Assembly (NCBI GenBank): GCA_910576205.1
Contig: CAJTHL010000003.1
Coordinates: 124,001 to 188,000, forward strand
Direction of reading: 5' to 3'
Source: Clostridia bacterium
Lineage (GTDB): Bacteria; Bacillota; Clostridia; Lachnospirales; Lachnospiraceae
Length of the DNA stretch: 64,000 nt
Notes under the pieces: model-generated
The model's database searches: none
What the model was told of the DNA's origin: nothing
What the model saw: only the letters and a program-made list of their open reading frames with translations
Position numbers and translations under genes: made by a program
In this document: positions 50,308 to 59,427 of the stretch, one piece after another
Layout: each line of letters starts with the position of its first letter
Numbering within the stretch: position 1 is the stretch's first letter

Positions 50308-51660
50308 GTGAAAACACTGTTAAAACATGCCATGATTGTGACTATGGATGATGAGGGGCGGGTCTATAGGGAGGGGAACCTGCTTTTTGAGGACGACCGG
50401 ATTCTCCAGGTGGGAAATGAGCCGGTGGATGAGAGGGACTGCGACGAGGTGCTGGATTTAAAGGGGAAGCTTGTGCTTCCAGGCTTTGTAAACACCCATG
50501 TACACACCTCCCAGCAGCTTGCCAGGGGTCTGGCGGACGACGTGGATCTGCTCACCTGGCTGCATGAGCGCATCTGGCCCTATGAGAGCAATATGACGGA
50601 GGAGGACTCTTATATTTCCACCCTGTTCTGTGCGGCGGAGCAGATCAGGGCCGGGGTGACCTGCATTGCGGAGCCGGGCGGGCAGTTTGTGTCCGGCATG
50701 GCCAGAGGAATTGCGGAGGCGGGAATCCGGGGCAAGCTTGCCCATTCGGTGATGGACTGCGGGGAAGGCCTTCCCAAGGCCTGGCAGCGCACCACGGAGG
50801 AGGAGCTTTCCAGACAAGAGGAGGATTTAAAGAAATTTCACGGGACAGCCGACGGCCGGGTGGAGGTGTGGTTCGGTGTGCGGACCATTTTCAACGCCAC
50901 GGACAAGCTTCTTCTGGGTACAAAGGAGCTGGCGGGCAAATACCACACAGGCATCCACATGCATGTGGCGGAGGCCCGCTCTGAGGTGGAGTTTGCAAAG
51001 GAAAAATTTGGCGTCCAGACCGTGACGCACTTAAGGGATATCGGCTTCCTGGACAAAAATCTCCTGGCCGCCCATACGGTGTGGCTTACGGACGAGGAGG
51101 TGGAAATGTTCCGGGATTACCAGGTGAAATCCTCCCACAATCCCGCCTCCGCCATGCGGGTGCTGGGCTTTGCCAAGGTGCCCCGGATGCTTAGGGAGGG
51201 CGTCTGCGTGGCCATCGGCACGGACGGGGCGCCCACCAACAACCGTATGGACATGGTGGACGAGATGTGGGTGACCTCTCTGATACACAAGGGCTGGCGG
51301 CTGGATCCCACGGTGGTAAAGGCCCAGGAAATCCTGTGCATGGCCACGGCCAACGGGGCGAAGGCAGTGCTGGACGAGTCCCTCTACGGAAGTCTTACGC
51401 CTGGGAGAAAGGCGGATTTTATCGTTGTGAACCCGGATTCCGTGGGTATGCAGCCCATGCATGATCCCATCGCCAATCTGGTGACCTCCATGCATTCCAC
51501 AAATGTGGAGAGTACGGTGTGCAACGGAAAATGGCTTATGCGGGAGAGAAAGATTCTGACCTTTGACGAGGAGGCGGTGCTAAAGGAGGCCATGGCGCGG
51601 GCGGCGTCCATAAGGAGCCGGGCGGGAATCCGGATGCTGGAGCGCTTCCCCATGCTGTAA
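50308..51660 (+). CDS. Amidohydrolase, SAH/MTA deaminase-like
   Basis: 450 residues from a GTG behind AAAGGGGATT. Metal ligands HVHTS (first His pair), HMHVAE, AAHTVW and GTDGAPTNN; the LPGFVNTHVH lead-in and WLHERIWPYES segment fit the SAH/MTA/cytosine deaminase branch. Paralogue of 37829-39127. Probable role is deamination of an adenosine-type or related compound in purine or methylthioadenosine salvage; the substrate is not fixed by sequence. Confidence 0.87.
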   Translation: MKTLLKHAMIVTMDDEGRVYREGNLLFEDDRILQVGNEPVDERDCDEVLDLKGKLVLPGFVNTHVHTSQQLARGLADDVDLLTWLHERIWPYESNMTEEDSYISTLFCAAEQIRAGVTCIAEPGGQFVSGMARGIAEAGIRGKLAHSVMDCGEGLPKAWQRTTEEELSRQEEDLKKFHGTADGRVEVWFGVRTIFNATDKLLLGTKELAGKYHTGIHMHVAEARSEVEFAKEKFGVQTVTHLRDIGFLDKNLLAAHTVWLTDEEVEMFRDYQVKSSHNPASAMRVLGFAKVPRMLREGVCVAIGTDGAPTNNRMDMVDEMWVTSLIHKGWRLDPTVVKAQEILCMATANGAKAVLDESLYGSLTPGRKADFIVVNPDSVGMQPMHDPIANLVTSMHSTNVESTVCNGKWLMRERKILTFDEEAVLKEAMARAASIRSRAGIRMLERFPML

Positions 51661-51714
51661 AGAAAGGAAAGGCCTTTACATCCGCCAGGGAAGCTGCCCT
51701 AAGAGGAGCCGGAA

Positions 51715-53475
51715 ATGCCTCTGCATGAAATCCGCCAGCCGGCATATGCTATAGAGAGAAAGCTTCAAGGATTGGCTATGGCGGAAAACTGCAGAGAGAT
51801 TATTATTTCGGAGGAAAGCGCGGATTTTATACGGAGAGTTAACAGGGGGCCGGAGGATCTGGCGCGCCTTTATCCGGGAGTCTGCCTTCAGTACATTAAC
51901 GACTTTTATACGGTCTTTTATGTGCCCGTAAGTTTTCTGGACGCAAGGGAGAGAACCGACTTTGATTACGAATCCTTTCCCATACTCTATACGCTTCTGG
52001 AAAATGAAGGCCTGGAGGCAGGGACTATTATACAAATCCAGAATCAGCCTGTTTTGCAGTTAAAGGGGAGCGGGGTGATTCTGGGTTTTATTGATACGGG
52101 TATCGACTACACCAACGACTGCTTCCGGGATGACGCCGGAAATTCCCGGATTCTGGAGATTTGGGACCAGACCATCCAGTCCGGGAATCTGCCTGTGGGG
52201 CTGGATTACGGAAGCGTGTACACCAGGGAGGAGATCAATGAGGCTTTGGGAAGCGGGGAGCCTTTTTCCGTAGTGCCAAGCCGGGATGAGATAGGGCACG
52301 GAACCCAGATTGCAAGCATTGCAGCGGGAAGCCCGGACGAAAATACCGGCTGGACGGGAGCTGCGCCTCTTTCGGATATTGCCATGGTAAAACTAAAGCC
52401 TGCCAAGCAGTATCTGAAACGGTATTTTATGGTGGCCCCGGATGCAGAGGCCTATCAGGAAAACGATATTATGCTGGGCGTGCGGTATCTTCACGAGCTG
52501 GCCCAGCGGGAGAAGAAGCCCCTGGTGATCTGCATGAACCTGGGCAGCAATATGGGAGGCCATGAGGGGAATACGCCTCTGTCCTCCGTAATAAGCACCA
52601 TAGGGGCCAAGACGGGGCGCTGTGTGGTGGTGGCCGGCGGAAACGAGGCAAACCGCGGCCATCATTTTTACGGCAGAATTATGGAGGGACAGGATTTCCA
52701 GGATGTGGAGCTCAGGGTGGGGGAGGAGGAATATGGACTCACCATGGAGATCTGGGGCACCACGCCGGATGAACTGTCCGTGGCCGTTACCTCACCTACG
52801 GGGGAGGAGGTGCCCCGGACCTCCATCCGGAACGGGAATCAGAAATACAGCTTCCTCTTTGAAAAAACGGTTCTCTACATTGACTTCCAGCTTCTGGGAG
52901 CCCGCAGCGGCGATCAGCTTATTATTATCCGCATGTACGCCCCCACGCCGGGGATCTGGCGTCTGCGGGTATATGGAAGAAATCTCATTCACCGGGTATA
53001 CAATATCTGGCTTCCCACAGCAGATCTTCTAAACGCCCCCACGCAGTTTTTAAGCTCCAACCCGGACATTACCCTGACAGGGCCCGCCAACACGGAGATT
53101 CCCATTACGGTGGCCGCTTACCAGGTGCAGAATAACAGCATTTACATCAACTCCAGCCGGGGCTATACCAGAAGGGGGCGCATCAAGCCGGACATCGCAG
53201 CCCCCGGGGTGGAGGTGCGCACCGTCGCCTCCGGCAACCGCTATACCTCCATGACAGGAACCAGCGTTTCCGCGGCCATTGTGGCGGGGGCGGCGGCCCT
53301 TCTTATGGAGTGGGGCATTGTGCGGGGAAACAGGCCCACCATGGGAACCGTGGACATTAAGCAGCTTCTTATCAGCGGGGCCAGGAGATCCTCCACGGAG
53401 CTTTACCCCAACCGCTCCTGGGGATACGGGATGCTGGATTTGTACGCCACCTTTATGGAGCTGGGGAGGTTCTAA
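51715..53475 (+). CDS. Csp-like subtilisin (S8) with jelly-roll insertion
   Basis: 586 residues, GAGGAG before the ATG. An N-terminal prodomain of about 120 residues is followed by a subtilase domain: Asp in FIDTGIDY, His in IGHGTQIASIAAG and Ser in TGTSVSAAIVAG. A beta-rich region of about 130 residues lies between the His and Ser parts, as in the jelly-roll insertion of clostridial CspA/B/C germination proteases. All three catalytic residues are present, so it should be active like CspB. No signal peptide. It probably acts in spore germination, processing the cortex lytic enzyme pro-SleC; that role is inferred from the fold. Confidence 0.82.
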   Translation: MPLHEIRQPAYAIERKLQGLAMAENCREIIISEESADFIRRVNRGPEDLARLYPGVCLQYINDFYTVFYVPVSFLDARERTDFDYESFPILYTLLENEGLEAGTIIQIQNQPVLQLKGSGVILGFIDTGIDYTNDCFRDDAGNSRILEIWDQTIQSGNLPVGLDYGSVYTREEINEALGSGEPFSVVPSRDEIGHGTQIASIAAGSPDENTGWTGAAPLSDIAMVKLKPAKQYLKRYFMVAPDAEAYQENDIMLGVRYLHELAQREKKPLVICMNLGSNMGGHEGNTPLSSVISTIGAKTGRCVVVAGGNEANRGHHFYGRIMEGQDFQDVELRVGEEEYGLTMEIWGTTPDELSVAVTSPTGEEVPRTSIRNGNQKYSFLFEKTVLYIDFQLLGARSGDQLIIIRMYAPTPGIWRLRVYGRNLIHRVYNIWLPTADLLNAPTQFLSSNPDITLTGPANTEIPITVAAYQVQNNSIYINSSRGYTRRGRIKPDIAAPGVEVRTVASGNRYTSMTGTSVSAAIVAGAAALLMEWGIVRGNRPTMGTVDIKQLLISGARRSSTELYPNRSWGYGMLDLYATFMELGRF

Positions 53476-53530
53476 GACGCCCCGGAAACGGGGCCGGTCC
53501 TATACGGGGCGGAATTGTTGTAAAAAAGCC

Positions 53531-53560
53531 TTGCGAAAAGGCTTCTGTTTGCACTATAAT
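53531..53560 (+). promoter_or_regulatory. Promoter of icd
   Basis: TTGCGA, an 18-bp spacer and TATAAT at 53555-53560. A short AAGCCTT/AAGGCTT hairpin overlaps the -35 box and may serve as terminator of the protease gene. Confidence 0.6.
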
Positions 53561-53608
53561 GGAAAGAAATGTTTGATAAAGGGAAATACTTTAAGAGGAG
53601 CTAAGGTT

Positions 53609-54817
53609 ATGGAAAAAATAAAGATGACAACGCCGCTTGTGGAGATGGACGGCGATGAGATGACGCGGATTCTGTGGCAGATGATTAAGGAGGAGCTTCT
53701 GCTTCCCTTTGTGGAGCTGAATACGGAATATTACGACCTGGGCCTTAAGCACAGGGATGAGACAGATGACCAGGTGACGGTGGACGCTGCCATGGCCACA
53801 AAGAAATACAAGGTGGCGGTAAAGTGCGCCACCATTACGCCAAACGCCTCCCGGGTGGAGGAGTATGGCCTGAAGGAGATGTGGAAGAGCCCCAACGGCA
53901 CCATCCGGGCCATGCTGGACGGCACGGTGTTCCGGGCGCCCATTCTGGTAAAGGGCATTGACCCCTATGTAAAGACCTGGAAGAAGCCCATTATCATGGC
54001 GCGGCATGCCTACGGGGATGTATACAAGGCCTCCGAGCTTCGGATTCCGGGGCCGGGGACATGCGAGCTGGTGTTTACCGGCGACGACGGCACGGTAACC
54101 CGGGAAAAGATTCACCGTTTTGAGGGGGCCGGAATTGTCCAGGGCATGCACAATCTGGACGGCTCTATCGTAAGCTTTGCCAGAAGCTGCTTTTCCTATG
54201 GTCTGGAAACCGGCATGGATGTGTGGTTTGCCGCAAAGGATACCATTTCCAAGAAATACGACCATCACTTCAAGGATATTTTCCAGGAGATCTATGAGAA
54301 AGAGTACAAGGCGGCCTTTGAGGAGAGAGGGCTCACCTATTTCTATACGCTTATCGACGACGCGGTTGCACGGGTGGTAAAATCTGAGGGCGGCTATATC
54401 TGGGCCTGCAAGAATTATGACGGGGACGTTATGAGCGATCTTGTAGCCACGGCCTTTGGCTCCCTTGCCATGATGACCTCTGTCCTGGTGTCACCGGAAG
54501 GCTACTTTGAGTACGAGGCGGCCCACGGCACGGTGCAGCGCCACTATTACCAGCACCTGGAAGGGAAGGAGACCTCCACCAACTCCATGGCTACCCTGTT
54601 TGCCTGGACAGGGGCTCTTGGAAAGAGGGGAGAGCTGGACAAAAATAAGGAGCTGACCGCCTTTGCCAGAACCCTGGAGAGGGCCGCCGTCAAAACCATT
54701 GAGGAGGGGAAAATGACAAAGGATCTGGCTATGATTACGACAATTCCCCATCCGGTAACGCTGTCAAGCCGTGGGTTTATCCTGGAGATCCGCAAAACTC
54801 TGGAAGAGATGCTGTGA
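53609..54817 (+). CDS. icd: NADP-dependent isocitrate dehydrogenase, eukaryote-like dimeric type
   Basis: 402 residues from the ATG at 53609 (AGGAG upstream). A much longer in-frame extension into the protease gene is an artefact. It converts isocitrate to 2-oxoglutarate with NADP+. The chain parallels human IDH1/2 throughout: VEMDGDEMTRILWQ, KCATITPNASRVEE, WKSPNGTIRAMLDGTVFR, RHAYGDVYKA, GGYIWACKNYDGDV and AAHGTVQRHYYQ. Likely supplies glutamate carbon in an incomplete TCA cycle. Confidence 0.96.
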   Translation: MEKIKMTTPLVEMDGDEMTRILWQMIKEELLLPFVELNTEYYDLGLKHRDETDDQVTVDAAMATKKYKVAVKCATITPNASRVEEYGLKEMWKSPNGTIRAMLDGTVFRAPILVKGIDPYVKTWKKPIIMARHAYGDVYKASELRIPGPGTCELVFTGDDGTVTREKIHRFEGAGIVQGMHNLDGSIVSFARSCFSYGLETGMDVWFAAKDTISKKYDHHFKDIFQEIYEKEYKAAFEERGLTYFYTLIDDAVARVVKSEGGYIWACKNYDGDVMSDLVATAFGSLAMMTSVLVSPEGYFEYEAAHGTVQRHYYQHLEGKETSTNSMATLFAWTGALGKRGELDKNKELTAFARTLERAAVKTIEEGKMTKDLAMITTIPHPVTLSSRGFILEIRKTLEEML

Positions 54818-54873
54818 GATTAAAGACAGCGCTGTAATGCAGGGAAACGTGGAAACTTTGGAAAGGGAAGTTT

Positions 54874-56319
54874 ATGCTCTTTAATTCCAACGCATTTTAT
54901 GTGTTTTTACCGATTGTATTTATGGTGTATTGGGCAATGCCTCAGAAATACCGCTGGGGCATTCTTTTCGTGGCCAGCTATTACTTTTATATGAGCTGGA
55001 ATGTAAAGTATGTGGCTTTGATTCTTCTTACCACGGTAGTCTCTTACGGGGCGGCCATCCTGATGGAACGCTGGGAGAGCCGGGGCAGGAAAAAGGCCTG
55101 CCTTGGGGGGGCGCTCCTTATCAGTCTGGGGGTGCTGTTTTTCTTTAAGTATTTTAATTTCCTGAGCAATTCTGTAACGGAGCTTCTGACGAGACTGGCA
55201 ATCCCGGTACAGCCCTTTACCTTGAAGCTTATGCTGCCGGTGGGAATTTCTTTCTACACCTTCCAGACCTTAAGCTATGTTATCGACGTGTACAGGGGGG
55301 ACGTGAAGGCCTGCCGCCATTTTGGGAAATACGCCACGTTTGTTTCTTTTTTTCCACAGCTTGTTGCGGGGCCCATTGAGCGCACGGGAAATCTCCTGCC
55401 GCAGATCGAAGAGCCCCACACCTTTGACTGTGAGAAGGCCATTGCGGGGGCAAAGATGATTGCCTGGGGATTCTTTAAGAAGATTGCCATTGCGGACACC
55501 ATCTCAGTGTATGTGGATCTGGTCTACGGCCATCTGCCGGATTACCGGGGATTTACCCTGGTGATTGCCACGGCCCTGTTTGCCTTTCAGATTTACTGTG
55601 ATTTTTCCGGCTACTCGGATATTGCCATCGGCGTGGCGAAGCTTCTGGACATTGACCTTATGACCAACTTTGAAAGCCCCTATTTTTCCGCCAGCATCAA
55701 GGAATTCTGGAGCAGATGGCATATTTCTTTGTCCACCTGGTTCCGGGACTATGTGTATATCCCCCTGGGGGGAAACCGGGTAGGCCCTTTCCGGCACCGG
55801 ATGAATCTTATGCTGACCTTTCTTGCGAGCGGACTCTGGCACGGGGCTAACTGGACGTATGTGCTGTGGGGCGGTATCCACGGGCTGGGCCAGATTGTGG
55901 AGCGGCTCTGGTCAAAGGGGAAAAAGCAGCGGCGCACCTGGTACGGCGTGCTCCTAACCTTTTCGTTTGTGTGCTTTGCCTGGATTTTTTTCCGGGCGGA
56001 CAGCATTTCGGACGCCTGGTATGTGGTGACTCATCTGTTTTCGGGGCTGACCCATCCAAGGGCCTATGTGGTAGAGGGAATCCAGGCTTTTCGCGGTTCC
56101 GGCATGACTACGGGGCTGGGGCTTGGAGGTCTGATTCAGGCCCTTGTCTGCATTCTCGTGCTGGTGGGATATGATTTTCTGGCCTTGAAGCAGGACGTGT
56201 GGGGCAGGCTTGGGAGACTTGCAAAGCCCATCCGCTATGGACTGTATTTTGTGTTGCTTTTTGTGATTCTTTACAGCAGGCAGTTGGGAGAATACGAGTT
56301 TGTGTATTTCCAGTTTTAA
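54874..56319 (+). CDS. MBOAT-family O-acyltransferase (AlgI/DltB-like)
   Basis: 481 residues with about 11 membrane segments. MLFNSNAFYVFLPIVFMVYW, the VGISFYTFQTLSYVIDVYRG and FFPQLVAGPIERT segments, and the active-site region SGLWHGANWTYVLWGGIHG with the catalytic His are diagnostic of AlgI-type MBOAT proteins. They carry acyl groups across the membrane to an extracellular polymer. The next gene encodes its probable SGNH-like partner. Confidence 0.92.
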   Translation: MLFNSNAFYVFLPIVFMVYWAMPQKYRWGILFVASYYFYMSWNVKYVALILLTTVVSYGAAILMERWESRGRKKACLGGALLISLGVLFFFKYFNFLSNSVTELLTRLAIPVQPFTLKLMLPVGISFYTFQTLSYVIDVYRGDVKACRHFGKYATFVSFFPQLVAGPIERTGNLLPQIEEPHTFDCEKAIAGAKMIAWGFFKKIAIADTISVYVDLVYGHLPDYRGFTLVIATALFAFQIYCDFSGYSDIAIGVAKLLDIDLMTNFESPYFSASIKEFWSRWHISLSTWFRDYVYIPLGGNRVGPFRHRMNLMLTFLASGLWHGANWTYVLWGGIHGLGQIVERLWSKGKKQRRTWYGVLLTFSFVCFAWIFFRADSISDAWYVVTHLFSGLTHPRAYVVEGIQAFRGSGMTTGLGLGGLIQALVCILVLVGYDFLALKQDVWGRLGRLAKPIRYGLYFVLLFVILYSRQLGEYEFVYFQF

Positions 56320-56334
56320 CGGGAGAATGATTTC

Positions 56335-57333
56335 ATGAAGCGTTTTTTAAAGAAGCTGGCGCCCTTTGCCATCTTTATTCTGATATTGGAGATTGCCATT
56401 CCCATGATGGTGGATCCCTATAATGTGTTCCACTGGCGGAGGATCCGGGACAATGGGGTGGAGCCCAACAGCAACTATATCAAGATGCGGTATGTGCTGG
56501 ACAACCCGGATAAGTTTGACTCTTTCCTTTTCGGCTCTTCCCGGACGGGATTTGTGGACGTGGAGCGGATACCCCAGGGAAACTGGTACAATATGTCCTA
56601 CTCCGAGGGGATTCCCAACGAACATCTGGAGAACCTTAAGGTGCTTATCAATCACGGCATTGTGCCCGAAAATGTCATGATTGGCATCGACAATATCTCC
56701 TGCTTTGTACACCCGGATCTCCACGCGAAGCAGTTTTACCGGATTCCCTACCCAATGGAAAACCCGTTTTCCTTCTATGCCAATTATTTCAGCATCAAAG
56801 GGGTTATCAAATCCCTGGATGTGATTCTGAAGCATGAGATTGTGGATCCCGATTACGTGGACCGGTATTACAGAAACGGGGGGAATAACAGGTATCTGAC
56901 GGTAAAAAATGACTGGGAGAACGACGCGCCCTACTGGGAGGATTACTATGAAAACCAGCTCTTTAACGCCCTGGTTGATCTGACCCGTATCCAGGAGCTG
57001 TGCGAGGAGCACGATATCAACCTGATTATTTTTACAAATCCCATCTATTACACCACCTACCAGCAGTCGGCGCTTTTTGGCTATGAGGAGTGGCTTACCT
57101 GGCTGGCGGACGAGGAGAAACTGCCTTTTTACAATTTCAGCAGCCTAAACGATATCACCACCGACCAGGCCAATTATATCGAGACCAGCCATTATAATAT
57201 GGAAGTGGGAGACATGATTATCGACCGGATTTTCTACGGAAAGACGGATGAAACCCTGGAAAGCCAGGGATTCGGGTTTTACGTCACAAAGGACAGAAGA
57301 GATGAATTTATAGAGGCGCTGGCTAATCACTGA
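56335..57333 (+). CDS. SGNH-like acyltransferase partner (AlgX/DltD-type)
   Basis: 332 residues. N-terminal membrane anchor (KLAPFAIFILILEIAIPMMV), then an extracellular domain with FLFGSSRTG (a GxS-type nucleophile block), a central strand with TNPIYY, and SHYN near residue 285, which may supply the catalytic His. This arrangement, next to an MBOAT gene, is that of the extracellular transferase in polymer acylation systems. The target polymer is not known. Its 3' end overlaps the convergent ABC-F gene by 7 bp. Confidence 0.75.
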   Translation: MKRFLKKLAPFAIFILILEIAIPMMVDPYNVFHWRRIRDNGVEPNSNYIKMRYVLDNPDKFDSFLFGSSRTGFVDVERIPQGNWYNMSYSEGIPNEHLENLKVLINHGIVPENVMIGIDNISCFVHPDLHAKQFYRIPYPMENPFSFYANYFSIKGVIKSLDVILKHEIVDPDYVDRYYRNGGNNRYLTVKNDWENDAPYWEDYYENQLFNALVDLTRIQELCEEHDINLIIFTNPIYYTTYQQSALFGYEEWLTWLADEEKLPFYNFSSLNDITTDQANYIETSHYNMEVGDMIIDRIFYGKTDETLESQGFGFYVTKDRRDEFIEALANH

Positions 57334-57352
57334 GCCAGCGCCTCCCATTTTT
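57313..57352. terminator. Terminator hairpin overlapping two stop codons
   Basis: Perfect 12-bp stem GAGGCGCTGGCT/AGCCAGCGCCTC with an 8-base loop holding both convergent stop codons. A short T run follows on the + strand. Confidence 0.85.
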
Positions 57353-59234
57353 CATAGAGAATTTCCAGTTCCGACGAGATATGTGCTTTTTCATTGTTCA
57401 GCTCCAGGCAGCGCTCTACGTTGGTGTAGACCTCCTCCCGGGTGAGAAGCTCATCGATTGCGGCGTCCCGCTGCTCCAGCTCCATAATCTGCATTTCTGT
57501 CTTTTTCAGATCATTTTCCCTCTTGCGTTTCAAAACGTGGGCTTCCTTTTGCTGTTTCCAGTCAAGCTTTCCCTCGGACAGGGCTTCCTGGGAAGGAGGG
57601 TCCGGGGTTTTTGAGGCGCCGGGATGATTTTGCGCCTTTTTTTCCAGATAATAATCATAGTTGCCCAGGTAGGGAATCAGGCTCTTTTCCGTAAGATCCA
57701 GAATCCTTGTGGCCGTGGTGTTGATAAAATACCTGTCGTGGGATACATAGAACACGGTGCCGGTGTAGCTGTTTAAGGCATTTTCCAGGATTTCCTTGGA
57801 GACAATGTCCAGGTGGTTGGTGGGCTCGTCCAGAATCAGAAAATTGGCCTCGGAGAGCATAAGCTTTGCCAGGGACACCCGGCCCCTTTCGCCGCCGCTT
57901 AAATCCGAGATACGCTTAAAGACGTCGTCTCCAGTAAAGAGGAATGCGGCCAGGGTGCTGCGGATTTTCGTGTTGTTAAGGCCCGGATAGGCGTCGGAGA
58001 TCTCCTCAAAAAGGGTTTTCTCCATGTGGAGCACCTGATGCTCCTGGTCGTAGTAGCCGATCTTTACCCTGGCACCCAGGCGGATGCTTCCGGTGTCGGC
58101 AGGAAGGAGGCCGTTGATGATTTTAAGGATGGTGGTTTTTCCCGTGCCGTTGTTGCCGATGAGGGCCACCCGCTCCCCCCGCCTGATCTCAAAGTCCAGG
58201 TTTTCAAAAAGGGAGAGGCTTCCAAAGGCCTTGGAGAGGCCGGAAACTGCCAGTACATCGTCTCCGCTTCGCACCCGGGGTTCCAGGGCCAGGTGCATTT
58301 CCGTGTTTATCTCCACAGGCTTGTCCACACGATCCAGCTTATCGAGCATTTTTTCCCGGCTTTCTGCCCGCCGGATGGATTTTTCCCGGTTAAAGGAGCG
58401 GAGCTTTTCAATGACCTCCTCCTGGTGACGGATTTCCCGCTGCTGATTCAGCCAGGCGTTCATGCGGGCCTCCCGCAGCTGGGCCTTTTTTTGGGAGTAA
58501 TCCCCGTAGTTTCCCAGGAAGGAAGTGACCTGTCCGTTGTCGATCTCCACAATCTTCGTGACGATCTTATTGAGGAAATACCGGTCGTGGGCTACGATAA
58601 TCACAGCCCCGTCATAGTTAGACAGGTATGTTTCCAGCCAGGTGATGGAGGACATGTCCAAATGGTTGGTGGGCTCGTCCAGGAGAATGACGTCGGGCTT
58701 TGTAAGGAGAAGCTTTCCCAGGGATACCCGGGTTTTCTGTCCGCCGGAGAGGGTGGAAACCTGCTTTCCAAAGTCCTCCTCCGAAAAGCCCAGGCCCTTA
58801 AGGACGCCCACCACCTCACTCTTATAGGCGTAGCCGTTTTGCAGCTCAAATTCATGGTTGAGACGGGAGTAGGTTTCCAGCATGGCGGTTAGGGCGTCCC
58901 CCTCCAGGTGCTTCATTTCCTGCTCCAGGGTGCGGATGCGCTCCTCCATGGCAATCACGTCGCGGCGGGCCTCCAGCAGCTCCTCGTAGATGGTGCGGTC
59001 ACTTGCGATATCCTGGTGCTGGGCCAGATACCCCATGGTCTTTCCCCGGGAGAGGGCAACTTCGCCGCTATCCGGGGAGAGCTCCCCCACAATGATTTTT
59101 AAAAGGGTGGATTTTCCGGCGCCGTTAATGCCCACAATAGCGGCTTTCTCCCGTTCTTCCACATGAAAGGAGGCATTTTTTAAGACGGGCTGCACTCCAA
59201 AGGTTTTTTCAATATTCTGACATGCTAAAATCAT
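57327..59234 (-). CDS. ABC-F family ATPase (ribosome-associated type)
   Basis: 635 residues with two ABC domains and no membrane segment. Domain 1: Walker A GINGAGKST, signature LSGGQKTRVSLGK, Walker B LLDEPTNHLD. A charged inter-domain linker follows. Domain 2: GNNGTGKTT, LSGGERGRVSLAK, ILDEPTNHLD. The C-terminal 90 residues form a coiled coil. ABC-F proteins work on the ribosome, in elongation control or antibiotic protection. The overall layout fits the YdiF group rather than a dedicated resistance factor. Confidence 0.92.
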   Translation of the reverse strand: MILACQNIEKTFGVQPVLKNASFHVEEREKAAIVGINGAGKSTLLKIIVGELSPDSGEVALSRGKTMGYLAQHQDIASDRTIYEELLEARRDVIAMEERIRTLEQEMKHLEGDALTAMLETYSRLNHEFELQNGYAYKSEVVGVLKGLGFSEEDFGKQVSTLSGGQKTRVSLGKLLLTKPDVILLDEPTNHLDMSSITWLETYLSNYDGAVIIVAHDRYFLNKIVTKIVEIDNGQVTSFLGNYGDYSQKKAQLREARMNAWLNQQREIRHQEEVIEKLRSFNREKSIRRAESREKMLDKLDRVDKPVEINTEMHLALEPRVRSGDDVLAVSGLSKAFGSLSLFENLDFEIRRGERVALIGNNGTGKTTILKIINGLLPADTGSIRLGARVKIGYYDQEHQVLHMEKTLFEEISDAYPGLNNTKIRSTLAAFLFTGDDVFKRISDLSGGERGRVSLAKLMLSEANFLILDEPTNHLDIVSKEILENALNSYTGTVFYVSHDRYFINTTATRILDLTEKSLIPYLGNYDYYLEKKAQNHPGASKTPDPPSQEALSEGKLDWKQQKEAHVLKRKRENDLKKTEMQIMELEQRDAAIDELLTREEVYTNVERCLELNNEKAHISSELEILYEKWEALAQ

Positions 59235-59338
59235 AAGCTTCCTCGTTTATATACAGGGTAAACCGGCGCTTCCTCTGGCAGGTGCCTGGGGCAGAAGGCC
59301 GGATGTAAAGTCTTTCCATGCAATGTTATTATATATAG

Positions 59339-59361
59339 CCTGTTTTGTCAAATAAAACAGG
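59339..59361. promoter_or_regulatory. Inverted repeat upstream of rex promoter
   Basis: CCTGTTTT and AAAACAGG separated by GTCAAAT, ending ten bases before the rex -35 box. It could be a terminator remnant or an operator. It is not the canonical Rex site (TTGTGA-N6-TCACAA). Confidence 0.4.
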
Positions 59362-59370
59362 GGTCTGATA

Positions 59371-59399
59371 TTGACAATTTTTTGGCAAACCGATATAAT
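59371..59399 (+). promoter_or_regulatory. Consensus promoter of rex
   Basis: TTGACA at 59371-59376, a 17-bp spacer and TATAAT at 59394-59399: a perfect sigma-A promoter. Confidence 0.9.
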
Positions 59400-59427
59400 A
59401 AAATACAATAAGGAGAGAGGAAACCAG

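Noticed and set aside
53279..53608. N-terminal extension of icd by 110 codons
   Set aside because: Lies inside the Csp-like protease gene, is not IDH-like, and the ATG at 53609 has a proper ribosome binding site and matches the family start.
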